Shown: positions 21,562 to 34,039 of the stretch, one piece after another
Numbering within the stretch: position 1 is the stretch's first letter
How the letters are laid out: each line of letters opens with the position of its first letter
From: Piezodorus guildinii
Lineage: Eukaryota; Arthropoda; Insecta; Hemiptera; Pentatomidae
Direction of reading: 5' to 3'
Length of the DNA stretch: 64,000 bases
NCBI GenBank assembly: GCA_023052935.1
Contig: CM041292.1
Coordinates: 101,658,426-101,722,425 of the forward strand
Translations under genes and position numbers: made by a program
Notes under the pieces: model-generated
What the model saw: the letters and a program-made list of their open reading frames with translations, nothing else
The model's database searches: none
What the model was told of the DNA's origin: nothing

Positions 21562-22346
21562 TTTTTATCAAACGAATTGATGGTAGCAAGGTCGATACTA
21601 AACATTTTTAAGGAGGATATTTAAAGTATGTTCAATACAGGGATGTATTTCTGGAATATATATGAATATCAAATAGTATGAATAATAAAAAGATTCGGAA
21701 TTTTTCATATTCAATAAAATGCATACCTTCTTTCATAGAAAGCAAAAGAGAATTCCTTATCTTAAAAAACAATGCATAGATTGAATCTGCCTTAGAGATC
21801 CTAAAACCTTTGCTAGAAACTTAAGAAGAATGTTGCCGCGGACACTTTGGGCAGGGAGTGATATATTCAAAGGATAGGCTTTCCATTTATACAGGCCCTA
21901 ACAAAGTGGGCTGTCGTCTCTCCCGAGATCTATCTTCATTCTTTAAAACCTTATTTGGATATATACCACATATCCCTTTATCCCGTCATTTGTTTAAATC
22001 CTTCCCAATTTTTAAAATTTACGTTAACGAGATAATTACATTTTTTATATATTTTTTCCTGAGTATATTTAAGAGTTGTAATTTAGCGCGGTACCTTATT
22101 AAATTTACTTATTTACAAATTAAATAAATAGTTAGAAAAAGTATTACCATTTTAAAAATCTACAGGTGTCACAAAATATTCTCAGCGTTTATATAATCCA
22201 AAAATTTTGATTATACTCATATTATCAACATATGATTATAGTGGCTTTAATATCGTAACAATTTGTTTTTGTATAAATCAGTAACAAAATGAATGTATAA
22301 TATAACACTGGTAAGTTAAACATTAAAAAATAGAATGTAAAAATTT
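21562..22346. other. Unassigned interval
   Basis: No supported gene; an 89-codon frame at 21858-22127 has no clear homology. Confidence 0.45.
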
Positions 22347-22764
22347 AAACCACAAGACAGTATCCTCGGACCCATTCTCTTCATAGTCTATACAGCTGAC
22401 ATCCCAACCAATTCTAATACATTTCTTTCTACGTATGCAGATGACACGTGTGTGCTATCAGTCAATAACAATACTACTATTGCCTGTAAAATCCAACAAT
22501 CTCACATCAGAGATCTTCAGGTATGGTGTCAGAATTGGAGAGTTAAAATGAATTCAGACAAATCCCACCAAATAACCTTTACCCTCCGTTGTAAAACAAT
22601 GACATGCAGTCCTACAGTTTCCTTTAATAATAATCCACTTGTTCCAGGTGAACGGATCCGCTATCTAGGTCTCCTGCTAGACAAACGTCTCACATAGAAT
22701 CCGCACACCAGACTGAAACGACAAAAATGCCGCTTTCGGTTACTTCAACACTTGACAAATGAGT
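22347..22764 (+). pseudogene. Jockey-type reverse transcriptase fragment
   Basis: Open + frame with RT motif B remnant PQDSILGPILF (Gly replaced by Asp), motif C TYADDTCVL (22434-22460), then WRVKMNSDKSHQITFTLR and IRYLGLLLDKRLT*NPHTRL, where Trp has become TAG (22695-22697). Ends near LLQHLTNEF. Only motif B through the start of the thumb is present. Wording resembles the relics at 40605 and 860, likely the same jockey family. Confidence 0.85.
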
Positions 22765-24407
22765 TTTAATCTGTAATGCAATGACTAATGTTAAGTATAG
22801 CACGCTCTATACATAATAAAACGTCTCGATTTTTTGTCTTATGTTAGTAGTTTTTGATTGTTTTTATTTAAAGAGTTATGTAAATACCGTAATTATTTAC
22901 ACTTAATGTTTTTTCCACGTTTAAATCACCCGAATTTAAGGATATATTCAAACGTACATGCGTATATATATATATTCTTTTTTTTTATTCATGTTTTAAA
23001 TTTGGTATTCTTTCCAAAAACTATTCGTGATCCCGATCCTATAGAGATTATATTCAAAGCAGAACAGAACTAGTTCTAAGGTAAATAAAAATGTATTTTT
23101 TGTCTAATGTTCAATATATACGTATACACAATGTATTGTAATATAAAAAAATCAATCATATACTGTCTACTTCCAAATAATTATCCATTGGTCGTAACCC
23201 ATAAATTTGAAGTATCCAATTCAGTCCTCAACAAGTACTTGATAAGATAGAATTTCGTTTTCAAATTACAGGCTAAATATATTGAACTGATCAAGAGAAT
23301 TTAAGTGCACTGCAATAGCGAACTGCTGGGTGATGGGAATGAGAGTGATGGGTCGTTGGTCTAATTGAAGCTCTGTTTCAAACGAGGACAATTTTCATTC
23401 TCTGTGATTCATCAGTTAGGTATTATTTCTTTTATTTATCACAATTGGACTATCAGGACAGTAATAAAATTTAGTATGTTATATTTAAATAATATTTTTA
23501 TATATATATATTAAAAATCAAGAAAAATATAGTATTTACTTTTCTAAACTTTAGAAAAATTACAAATTCGACTATAGGACAAAATGTTTTTTTTGTTTTT
23601 TTACTGCCCGATCGGCTATCGATTGATTCTGTAAGATTCTTTTAGTGCATGTTTAGAGTTCGTATGTGACTTTCCCATAGAGGAGATAACTGTGTGGTAA
23701 AGTCCTGACTTGACCACCAATGGGAATGTGGCCAGGGTCTTGCTGAAAAAGTTGTATTTAGAGAGTGGAAAGATCACTAAATAAAAAAAATAAAAAAACT
23801 ATACAGAGATTTTCAAAATAACTTTTTCCTTCATCGGCATATGATAAACGTCAGTCTACTGGAAGCATCTTACTCAGACCAAGCGTAGAATTTTGTACTT
23901 CAATTGGAAATCACTTTGTGTTTTTTCCCGTAATATCGAATAGCCCCTGGAAGGTTCGGTCAAGCGATACGGTCTGTTTCCAGGAAGGAAATATATTTCT
24001 TTATGCGCCTACTGACCCTTCAGACATAGAACGACTTTTCTCTATCCTGAAAGTCTGAACATACCTAGTTCTTCTTTGAATACTGTTACAAAAGTTAAAC
24101 GTGGTTTATATCCTGGGGTATTACTTAGATAATCTTCACCTTTATCGGATTATTTTCTTTGCATGTCAGGTTAATAATCTCAATTCGTATGTATTTTTTT
24201 TTTTTTTTGTTCGATTAGCATGGAGCGGGATGATAAATAATACCGAATAGCTGTAGTCGCCTGACACAAAGTTGAAAAATGTAGGTTAGAGATTTTCAAC
24301 AATTTGAAACCTTTGGGTATCAACCGTATGCTCGTGTATCGCACTATAAATGGATATAATGAACCCTATCTGTATGTGACAGACCCCGACCGGTTTTTCT
24401 CCGCTTT
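22765..24407. other. Unassigned interval, possible retroposon tail
   Basis: No supported gene. About 23600-23800 is less AT-rich, reads TGTGTGGTAAAGTCCTGAC and ends with an A-rich tail (AAATAAAAAAAATAAAAAAA), so it may be a LINE 3' UTR. A frame near 23830-24057 is unrecognised. Confidence 0.4.
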
Positions 24408-25056
24408 GTGAGATTGGCAAATCTAGCGAGAGAAGAGGCTGGTCGAATCAGAAGAAATCCTTTTTATAAACAACAAATCATGTCTTGGGAAATGGAAATA
24501 TTTGTCAGATCACTGTCTTGTATAATGAAAGTGATCTTAGGATGGGTGCATTTTAAAACAAGGCTAACCACGTCTTTAAAACAAATAGGAGTTGGTAGAT
24601 GCGAAGTGTTCCTTAGCCGTTACACCCAAAGTTTTCATCAAGAGATTTTCTTTAGAGATAGGAAAATTTTACAATCCAAGAAATTTTAATTGGTGAAGCA
24701 CAAAGCTCTAAAGAAGCCCAGGAAGTCGTTAGAAGAGTGGTAAAATATCATCACCCTTTTTTGGTGATGGTTTGGTGAGGAGTTTGATTTAATAAATATC
24801 ACCAAAAACATAAATTTTGTGTAAAACGTTCAAAACTAGCAGAAAGATATTTCGGAACCCGTTGTCAAGCCTCTAAATGACACTCTATTTGCTGGAAGTC
24901 ATTGGGTTTTCCAACAGGATTCTGCTTCAACTCACAAGGCTAGGTCAACTCAGCAGTGGCTGCAAAAGAACATTCCAGCGTTCATCTCTGGCTCGGATTG
25001 GCTCTTAGATTTTGCTTTTGGCCCAACAGATTACGGTCTTTGGTCAAGGAAAAAGG
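24408..25056 (+). pseudogene. Mariner/Tc1-like transposase relic
   Basis: RIRRNPFYKQQIMSWEM (24438-24488) and LKQIGVGRCEVFLSRYTQSF resemble the DNA-binding half. EAQEVVRRVVKYHHP and ERYFGTRCQ resemble the central part. HWVFQQDSASTHKARSTQQW (24904-24965) is a DDE catalytic block with one Asp, followed by AFISGSDW. The downstream SPDLNPLDY motif is degraded to a GPTDY remnant. Several frameshifts and stops. Terminal inverted repeats were not found. The intact protein would cut and join transposon ends in the nucleus. Confidence 0.8.
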
Positions 25057-25439
25057 GGAATATTTTAAGTAATATCTTGTTTGTTTTACTCTTTCTTGAT
25101 ATGCATTTTATTTCCTAGTAAGGTTTTAAAAACATATAATTTTTTCTGTTAGAATATGTTATAAACGACTATAAAAAATCTTTATCCTTTCTCTTCGATA
25201 TTACTAGCCACGAATAGCTTCAGAGGATCTGAATCGTATCAGGCATTGAGGCAGTGACACAACTCAACTTAATGTGAGAAGACAAGTGCATTGTAATAGT
25301 CCAATTCCCTCTCAAGGACCTTCCATCGATTCCTACTTGTTTTGAATGAAAATCACTAATAAAATTCAATCAATCTTAAAAACATCGGGTCATCTTATCA
25401 AAGCCTTTTCCTGGAAAAAATCAGTTTACGAAATCTACC
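25057..25439. other. Unassigned interval
   Basis: No supported gene. Confidence 0.4.
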
Positions 25440-26735
25440 TCGAATAATTTCCACCTTAAAACTTCTGAAATTACTTGTCCTCTCTTCCAATCGAAACCCG
25501 AAGCTGTGGTTCGTTTCCTAAAATATTTTCCCATTTTGGCCCTACTGTTTGTGACGTGTATGGGGGTTATCCTGGAGTCTCAAAGGCAAAACTTAAAACG
25601 AATGTTTAAATGCTTTATACGTTTTCATTCTCTGGGTTTATCTAGAGACACTCACTTATCATCCATTCTTTCGAAGAGTTGAAAATGGCTTGTATCCTTC
25701 TTTCGCCGTAGTATTGCTGAAATCCGTTCCTCTTACCAGATTATAAAAATTCTAGTGTTCCATCTTACATCTTTGAGTCTCCTAATTCAATCCTTTTCGT
25801 CCGTGACACCGCCGCGCCTTCTGACCTGTAAGGGTCCCATAGTCACTGTTTCAAAATCATTCTTAAATCGGATCGATCCTTATGGAACTCCATTCCTTCA
25901 ATATCGGAACCCAAACCTCTCACATTAAGCCCGTATATTTAGCCATTTCCTATCAATACAATTCCCAAAATCCCAGTAAATGCTAATTTCAGGAAGATCA
26001 AGCAGACAGATACATTTATATTAGTCAATTTTCGTTTCTCGTTTCATTAACAGAAAATATTATTTAAAGTTTTCTTTAATCTTTAAAGACGTAAGATGAA
26101 TATTTGTCCAAATCAGAAAATTGTAATTTCTTTTCTTTTTTTAATTAATATTTAGAACTGTAAACATATAGTTTTTTCTTTTTATTTATCTTTTTTTTTT
26201 TGTTTTCTTATGTTTCATACATTGAAGAATTGTTAATTTTTCTTCTTCTTATATATTCATTTTAAGACTGATGTATTAGATAATATATATATGTGTGTGT
26301 ATGTAGAATGTGTGGTAATAATATTATATGTGTGTGTATGTATATGTGTACATGAGTATGTGTGTGTATGTATAAATTATATGTAATATTTGTTCTTTTA
26401 TAAATCTTATTATATATTTTTTGTTTTACGTTAATATACATTGAAGAAAGTAATTTTTTTCTCCGTATATTTTATTTTAAAATATAAAAAAATTAGTTCT
26501 TTTGTTTTTTTTTTTTAAATTGTTCTCATGTTAACATAACATTTATTCTCTTGTTTGTGCATTTTTATTAGATTTATCTTTTATTTATTTTCTTGTTTGG
26601 TTATCAGTTCAAATTCTATGTTTTCATTATTGTATTATACTCTAAGATATAGCTTTAAGTCCACTTTATGTTTCCTGCTGTATTATTCTAAAGGGACTTG
26701 TCCAGAATAAATAAGATTTATTATATTATTATTAT
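25440..26735 (+). repeat. Possible decayed LINE with family Y 3' signature
   Basis: 25440-26000 is GC-richer. It contains LSRDTHLSSILSKS-like and SVTPPRLLTCKGP-like readings that vaguely recall a LINE post-RT region, but I cannot place them. An AT-rich stretch with GT-rich repeats (26288-26370) follows. It ends ATTATTCTAAAGGGACTTGT then CCAGAATAAATAAG, matching the signature at 17034 and 31724. Confidence 0.3.
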
Positions 26736-27816
26736 AAATATTTCCTTGTAATAATATTTATGGCAGGACTAGATACGTCGATGGAAAGGATACTGCAGAA
26801 ACACGTCTTTCGTAACAACATTCATTTGGATGACTATCTTCAGGCTTACCTATAATAAGTCCATATCGATGAACTCTCTTGTTTATAGTTTGAACTGGAA
26901 ATATACAAATAAATATATGGTATATTCCAAAAATGAAATATAAAATTTATAAATGCTAGTCAACCTGACAAAATATAAATCTTTAGCCATAAAGCTGCTC
27001 AGTGAAAACTTAAAAGAAAAAAAAAAAATGGACATTGATAATAAAATAACTGCCTTTGAGAACGATGGCATTCTTTTGCTTCAAGGTTTGGTAGGGGCAC
27101 GTGAACGTGAAAAGTTGAACTTAAATAAGTTTAAAATTACAAAGTCATTTTTTCCTTTAAACTCAAACGTAATAACAGCTTTGCATAAATTATTAAAAAG
27201 TTTTTGTAGCAAACATCCTTAAAATATGTAAAGTTGTCTTGACATCAGAGTACTTTTAAAAAAAAAAAAAAGGATTAAAAAAATGTTTTCCTCATAAGTT
27301 TCATTTTTTATAAAAATTAACATTTTTTATTAACTTTTATAAGGTTTTACGACTACTAATAAAACAATAAGATCCAGAAAAGTACAGAATGACCTTAATC
27401 CGGCTTTCATTTATTTTTATATTAATAAAGTATCAGGATATTTTTGTTCAGTGTCATTTCCTTTTATTAGTGGATTGATTAACATATTGAGATAAATGTG
27501 TCCACTTTGTATAATTCTTTTTCGTTAAATATTTATTATTATATAGAAGGGCTTAAGATAGTAGCATGTTCCCGAGGGTAGGTTGATTAGGATATAAATA
27601 TTAGTAGGACATTATAGTAGAATATTAAAATAAGCATCATTTTAATGCTTAAAACCTCAATTATTAAATACAGAACAAAAAACTATAAATTGAAAAAAAT
27701 TTAGTATCAATTTAGTTAATCAAAAATCTTGGGAAATACAGTAAATTACAAATTTGATTTTTAAAAAAGTAATGATTATGCAGATATAATAATAATTGAA
27801 ATTTTGAATTAAATGG

Positions 27817-27872
<56 letters not shown>

Positions 27873-27989
27873 TGACTATGTTTTATTATAATGACGATTA
27901 TGAAAATAGCTATAAATAAAACGATAAAATGAATTTTAATTGGGTTATAGCAAAATTAATGCAGGTTTTTAGTTAGGTATTGTAAATTA
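26736..27989. other. Unassigned AT-rich interval with (TA)n
   Basis: No supported gene; the 89-codon frame at 26953-27222 is AT-driven. A (TA)n tract lies at 27820-27867. Confidence 0.45.
27820..27867. repeat. (TA)n microsatellite
   Basis: Pure TA/AT tract of about 48 bp. Confidence 0.95.
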
Positions 27990-28019
27990 CGTCAATTTAT
28001 TTACTTTAACCATATATAA

Positions 28020-28730
28020 TTATTCAAAATAATTTCCTCTGAATCAATGCACTTTGCAAACGTTCAACAAGCTTTATTATTACAAAAAAAAATTCCAGTA
28101 ATCGTAGGACTCAATTGAAATCACAAAAGAATTTCAATGTCTCTGGTTTTGATAATTTTTCTCCCCAAATAATTTCAGATGCTGAAAAAGTGGAAGTTCC
28201 GTAGGAGAGAGGTAGGTGAAATAAGGGGATGTTAGACGTTGTAGCCAACTGTGCATCGTCAACTAAAAATTGGTTGTGCAACTTGGTCTGGCGTTATCGT
28301 GGTTCACGGATCGGGCCCTTCATTCATCAAGCTGGACAAAGACGTGCAATTTTTGATTCAGTTCCGCCGCCATTTTTCGTGTGGTTTTTGGTTGGGACTT
28401 CTTCCACTTTGACCATCAGCTGGTCATTTGTAAGTCAAATACGCCCCAAACCCTTTCTTAGTCTTCGAGGGTCGTAATCACCTTGCGAAACTTCTGAAAA
28501 CAACGACAACAGCATCATTAATAGCCCTGACCACAACATTCTTTAATATTTCGAGCCGTTGCGCAGGCGCGCTAATTAAATTCGTAAAATAACGTTTGAC
28601 GATAAAACGAACTTTACATTTTGATTCAAGACCTTTGAACACACTGAACAAAACGATTTTACTAAACAAATTCATGGTGAAAGAGAGGGTATTAGATAAG
28701 GTTTGTTTTGGTATAATAATGATCAATGTT
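28020..28730 (-). pseudogene. Possible mariner-like transposase remnant
   Basis: Minus-strand readings near 28095-28040 give KLVERLQ then, one frame away, KCIDSE and NYFE followed by a stop. This recalls the C-terminal 'INKLVERWQKCID..G.YF' end of mariner-type transposases. Pieces further upstream on the minus strand (about 28290-28190, and an 82-codon frame at 28478-28726) are not clearly alignable. Frameshifted throughout; assignment of the upstream part is weak. Confidence 0.4.
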
Positions 28731-31700
28731 AGGATTAGCTTTGTTTACACAATTGGAATTAAGATATTGCAATAGAGGAAACCTGCATTAATTTTGCATC
28801 AACCCAATAGTATGGAAAATTGAAAACACAAAATTGGAAAGTATAATAAAAACACAAATGATTTTTAAAAAACAGTTTAATATAGAGAAAATTATTAATA
28901 AGATAATGATTTCTAAATTTCGATTTTATGTTGAAATTTTAAGTCTGATATTAAATTATTTTTAAAAATAAATTTTTCTGAAGAAACATGGACATCGAAA
29001 CGTTAAGATTTGTGGGTTGAATTATGTATGTAATAATAAATAAATTTATAATAAAGATAAATCTCTAATTAATTATTTAATAAAGATTAGGATATATTTG
29101 TTTGAGTCAATATCGTTCCCGCAAATGAACTTTAATTAAAAATGTCACCAATAGTTGCCATACGAATGAGTTGTAAAATAAAATTAGTTAAGAGTTTATA
29201 AAAAGTTTTTGTACTACCTTAAAAACTAAAAAAAATTGTTTCTAAACAATACGGAATATAAACTGAGTCTTTGATTGAGTCACCTGTATTTCAGTCCTTA
29301 TTCAAAGTAAAACGTCAAAAAGCAAAATAAAATATTGATCAGCCAACAGCTTATATGTAATGTATCTAGATTATTCAAATATAAGGCGGATTGAAAAGAA
29401 CTTTCTTTTAAAGGCGATTACTAACGCATTCAAAAGTGGACATGAGATTTTTAAAGTCATTGCAACTTTTCTGAAAGGATATCATGTTTTTGTATACTTA
29501 AAGAACTCTCTGATTAGAAAAAGAAGGTTAATCTGAATCTAGAAGTTCTGTGTTCAATAATATTTTGATATGGTATCAACAAAAAGAAAAGTTTATAAAT
29601 AGACGGGGATAACGTATATTAAAAGAATTTACAATGTTCAATAATAAGCAAGCTTTGTTTTGTTTAGTTTTTTTGCTTTTTTTAAAAAGTAAAATCTACT
29701 AATAAATGACTGTCATTGTATTCAAATTTTTCTTTATTAATAATTTCTAATTTTTCTAACATGTCAAAGAAACAATTTAAAAAAATTACAATATTCATTT
29801 TCTTTATAGTATTAATTACTGATCATCGAGCTTTTTCTAAAGCGTTAACATATAAATTAACTTTATATTTAATGAACGCTGATGTACTTTCAGTGTTTGG
29901 TTATTCCGTTTGGACTGGAAAATTGAGATGTCGCTTCTTTGATCTGCATTAATGTGATTTTGTGGTATTCAGTTCTGATGACCGGAGTGGCGATACCGCT
30001 TTCACTGCTGTTTGATCGTCTCCGGTGTTTGTTTAGAATATTCCAATACTAAATAATAAATAGAAAAAATAAAAAAATACGTAAAGAATAAATGGAATAT
30101 ATTCTATCAAAACCTTACCTTGCTATGCCGCTGTAATTTTCTTTAAACGAATTTCAGCAAATATGTTATTTTTACTTCTCTACTTTTGCCTAATGATTGG
30201 TCAAAACTAACATAATGGATTTATCTTGAACTTGTGATAGCCAAAATTTTTTTTAATTTTATACTCAAAATAAAGCTAAATTTTGACTCTATTTTCAATA
30301 TATGTTTTTTGATTAATCACTTAAACTTATTAGATATAAGTAGACTTACATTTAAACTTGAGCTAAGTAGATTAATATATTAGCTTTATATATATGTATA
30401 TAAATTTTATAAATTATTATATAAATTTATATAATATAATTATAATAGTATATAATTATTATAATCATAATATAATTTCATAAATTATTATATATATATA
30501 TATATATATATTCTATCGTTCCTAATTTACTCCTCTAATAAATCTAGGCACGTTTTATAAAACTAAAGCTGATATCCCTTCAAGATTAATATAACAAATT
30601 CCAAACAATATGCAATGGTCTTAAGTAATGAATCATAACTTCGAGTTCCCTACTTTTTGGCGTAGGTGTGGAAGTCAATGAACGAAAAAATATTATTTAA
30701 TATTGTATACACTTGCTAATTTTAGGTTCCTAACACATTTACACTTTCTTTTTTTTTTAACTACCATTTAATTTAATTTATTTATTTATAGTAATTTACA
30801 ACTGTTGTATAGAACGCAATGCTTAAATATGCAGAATGAACAGAAAAAAAAAAAAAGAGAGGAAAATGTCTTGAGAAAAAACTACCTAGTGGTAGCACTT
30901 CACTATTTTAAAACGGTAGTTCCCGAGGCCATCTTCTTTTCAGTGATTTCGGGGGTTATTCAGGAATATCTAAGTAAGATAAATTACTGACAATTGAGTT
31001 TGTGTAGGCAGGGGGCTTAGAATGAAAAGAGGAGTATCTATCACGGGCTATGTCAGCAACAAATGGGATGTTTAGGTAATTATGGAGGAGTTGGTTTGTG
31101 ACAAAATAAGGGTTACATTTAACTAAAGCTAAAGAATATAGATTCTATATCATACTACAAAACTCAGTTGCTCCAACAGTTCCATCCTAATTGCTTTGTG
31201 ATTGGAGTACTAAAATTCTATGAGCCCTCCTTCTTAGCCCTGTCCTCGAATCTTATAAATCTTATGAAAATGTTATTATATGAGATTTGCATATCTGTAG
31301 TAACAGGCACATCTCTGAATGAAAAAGTCTTTATTTTGTATGTAAGAAAGACCCCAAGGCCCTAAAACTAAAAATCTATCCATCTGTCTTCTAGAACACC
31401 CTGCGATCAAAAACACACGTCCGTCCCTATCCTCATTAAATCGCTCCAATTTCAATATTTCTTGCTTCCTAACTAGAATATAGCTAATTTGAGTATCCCT
31501 AATAAAATTAAGTGAAAAAATGTTTACACTTTTAACAGAAATAGTGATAAACTCGATTATATTAATCTCAAACTACATAATAATATTATTGAGCTTTTTT
31601 TCTTGCTAATTTCCTTATTTAAACATAATTTTATATATTTATTATAATCATTAATGTTTTTATCTTGAAAAATATTTTTGGTTAGTTATAATTTTGAATT

Positions 31701-31799
31701 CCCTTGTTCATATATGTTATTATTAAGGGAACTTGTCCCGTAATAATGTTTCTTTTCTATTTATCAATTTAATTTCAATGTTCTTAGTCAAATATTTCT
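28731..31799. other. Unassigned AT-rich interval
   Basis: No supported gene. Short open frames at 29716, 30805 and 31168 lack recognisable domains. TA-rich sequence at 30395-30512. The family Y-like motif AAGGGAACTTGTCCCGTAAT lies at about 31724-31743. Confidence 0.5.
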
Positions 31800-32232
31800 T
31801 TTTAAAACTAGACTCCTTTTAGTGATACAAACCTACAACTCCGTGAAGTGATAGATCTGATAAAAGAAAAGACGTGGCAGGCAAGGCAACAGATCTGGAC
31901 GTTTATGAGAGACTATAAACTCAGGATAATTGAGCCCTATATTCGCAGAAAAAAAAACAGAAATTCAGCTCACGCGGAAGGAAAAAAGTAGTGCTTGCTC
32001 GACTGAGAATTGGACACACACTCCTCACCTATTAATATTTAATGAGAAAAACCCCCGCCTGGGTGTATCACATGTGGGGAACCACTTAGAGTCATTCACA
32101 TTATTGCTAAACGTTATGGCTATGAAAGCAAACGAATATAACATTGGTCTGAAAATCATCTCGAAAGATGTTCCAGATAAAAGACCAAATCAAAAACAGA
32201 ATGCTGTTTCTAACATCAACGAACATAATTAA
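31800..32232 (+). pseudogene. LINE ORF2 C-terminal fragment (RNase H-distal tail)
   Basis: Plus-strand readings: LREVIDLIKEKTWQARQQIW, then VVLARLRIGHTLLTY (about 31984-32030) and, after a frameshift, CITCGEPLRVIHII and YGYESKRI. LxRLRIGHTxLTH followed by CxxCxxPLTVxHII is the C-terminal signature of I/Nimb/LOA-like LINEs that carry RNase H. The 100-codon open frame over 31930-32232 is a different, non-homologous frame. Confidence 0.7.
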
Positions 32233-32389
32233 ATAATATCTTATAGAAAAAAAAAAGCTTCAAGTTTCTGAATATAACTTAGTAACTAACGATTTACGTT
32301 TAGGATGAAGTTTTTTGCCATTAGACGAGAAAAATAAAGAGAAAATATAGATCATAGACAAGAGAAGCACATCTCAAATAACTTCAGGT

Positions 32390-32462
32390 TAATATAACAG
32401 TATAACATAAAGTTATACAGTATAACATAACAGTATAATATGAAGTAAATATAACAGTATTT
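32390..32462. repeat. Short degenerate repeat of ACAGTATAACATA
   Basis: Four or five imperfect copies of a 13-17 bp unit (AACAGTATAACATAAAG, ACAGTATAACATAACAG, and so on). Confidence 0.7.
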
Positions 32463-32923
32463 AGAATCTTCTACTTATTATTGTATACAGTTCCCAACAG
32501 TTATTTCGATTAATTTTGGCCTTGATATATGACATAGTTTTTCTTTTTGTTTTATTCCAAATGTAACGGAGGATAAAGAGGAAAGGCCTGACATGATAAG
32601 AGTAAGATTAGTGGATGAATCAGCATCAGCTTGGCAAACAATGGCAAACACTTGGGGCTCTGGTCGATAAGGCGTCGCACTTAAGCCTTTAGCCCGGCGA
32701 CACGGCCTCCGTACAGTCAAGGAGAATTATCCCTCATATGATAAACGACGGTTCTTGCTTGACTAAAAATATCCTATGTAACCTAAGCGATTTATTAATC
32801 ATATTTTGCTATTTTTTTTTTTTTCGAAATTAGTTACAGATAGTTAATATGCGTGGCGTAATCGCAGTATCATTGAAATAGGGGTTTCTTCCTAGAAAGT
32901 AAGTTTATTATTACTTTAATTTA
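32463..32923. other. Unassigned interval
   Basis: No supported gene; a GC-richer stretch at about 32630-32715 is unexplained. Confidence 0.4.
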
Positions 32924-33240
32924 CCTAAATGTGGAATATATAGTAAGACAAGGTATTGCGATCGTGAACAATATCGAATTCGAGTTTTCAACGGAAATAT
33001 ATGTACAGGGTTCCCCGAGTCCGAATGACCGAATCCAGGAAAAAGGTCTGTCTGAGTGATTTTTGAATCTAGCTCAAAAAAAAAAAAAAAAAGTATGGAA
33101 CTAAACGTTTTTATTTATGTCAAGTATATACCTCAGATCGTGCAGCAACTTTTTAACCAAAATTGACTGGTCAGAAGTGCTACATTATACAACGCCTTTT
33201 GAACCTTTTTAAGATTGTCTCCAAATCAGCTATATTGACC
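32924..33240 (-). mobile_element. Family X repeat X7, hairpin end only
   Basis: Starts ACTTTAATTTACCTAAATGT, continues TATTGCGATCGTGAACAATA, CCCCGAGTCCGAATGACCGA, AAAAAGGTCTGT and ends near ATTGTCTCCAAATCAGCTAT. The distal half of the family is missing. Confidence 0.7.
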
Positions 33241-33719
33241 TTGATTTTTAAAAATTATTTATAACAATAATAATATAAGCAGTAAATATGTTTAGTTTTT
33301 TACGCGTATTTGTTAAAGTTGTCTCAGCATTTCTCCTAAATACATTATTTTTTTAGTTTTATCAATAGCAGTAAATTTTATTTAATTACATTTTCACTCA
33401 ATGAATTTATTTTCTTTTATTCTTCTTTATCTCTCTTTGTTTTTTAATTTATGTTAAATCGTTGTTGTTTTTTTTCCCTCATTCATTTCGTGTCTTGGCC
33501 CAACATAGATATTATATTATTTTCAATTTGATGTTATTCTTAGGGGACGAAGCTGAAGAATAAAGTTTTTTTTTTTTTTTTTTTTTTCTTAATAAACCTT
33601 TTCTCGACGTTAAAATTAATTGACTAAACATGAGTAAACATCCAATATGGTACGGATAAGACAATAAAATAAAGAAAAAAGCATCAGAAACATATTTTCA
33701 TGTTGTTTAGTGATTCTAG
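33241..33719. other. Unassigned interval
   Basis: No supported gene; poly(T) at 33567-33589. Confidence 0.4.
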
Positions 33720-33729
33720 AATTAACAAT
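33720..33729. repeat. TSD of LINE A, 5' side
   Basis: AATTAACAAT, identical to 38466-38475 immediately after the A-rich tail. Confidence 0.9.
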
Positions 33730-34039
33730 GAGTTCTACGCATGCGCGTGAGTATAGCAGTCATATTTCAAGTCGGCTCTCGGATTTCTTGCTTTTACAGT
33801 TGGATTTCACTTCAGCACAGTCTTGAAAACATCATCAGACTTCAGGATAACAACAACAGTTATTATTGGAGCAAACAGCGGTAAGTTGTGATATAATTTA
33901 CAGTGTAAAGTGAATGCTGAGTCACCTCTTCATATCAGCTGATTGCCAATAGCCCGGCAAGGCTGGTCTTGCTTAACTTTTTTTAAGTTATTGTTTTTTC
34001 CCACATCTGGTTATTATTTAATTACTTTCTATACATGAA

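Noticed and set aside
21858..22127. YSKDRLSIYTG reading as a LINE RNase H fragment
   Set aside because: Only a few residues fit and the following sequence does not continue the domain.
26953..27222. 89-codon frame as a small gene
   Set aside because: AT-driven open frame with no conserved pattern, flanked by stop-rich AT DNA.
31930..32232. 100-codon + frame as a gene
   Set aside because: The homology to a LINE tail is in other frames; this frame is incidental.
33712..33720. GATTCTAGA near both ends of LINE A (also about 38491) as a longer TSD
   Set aside because: The right copy is 15 bp beyond the tail and not collinear with AATTAACAAT; coincidence.
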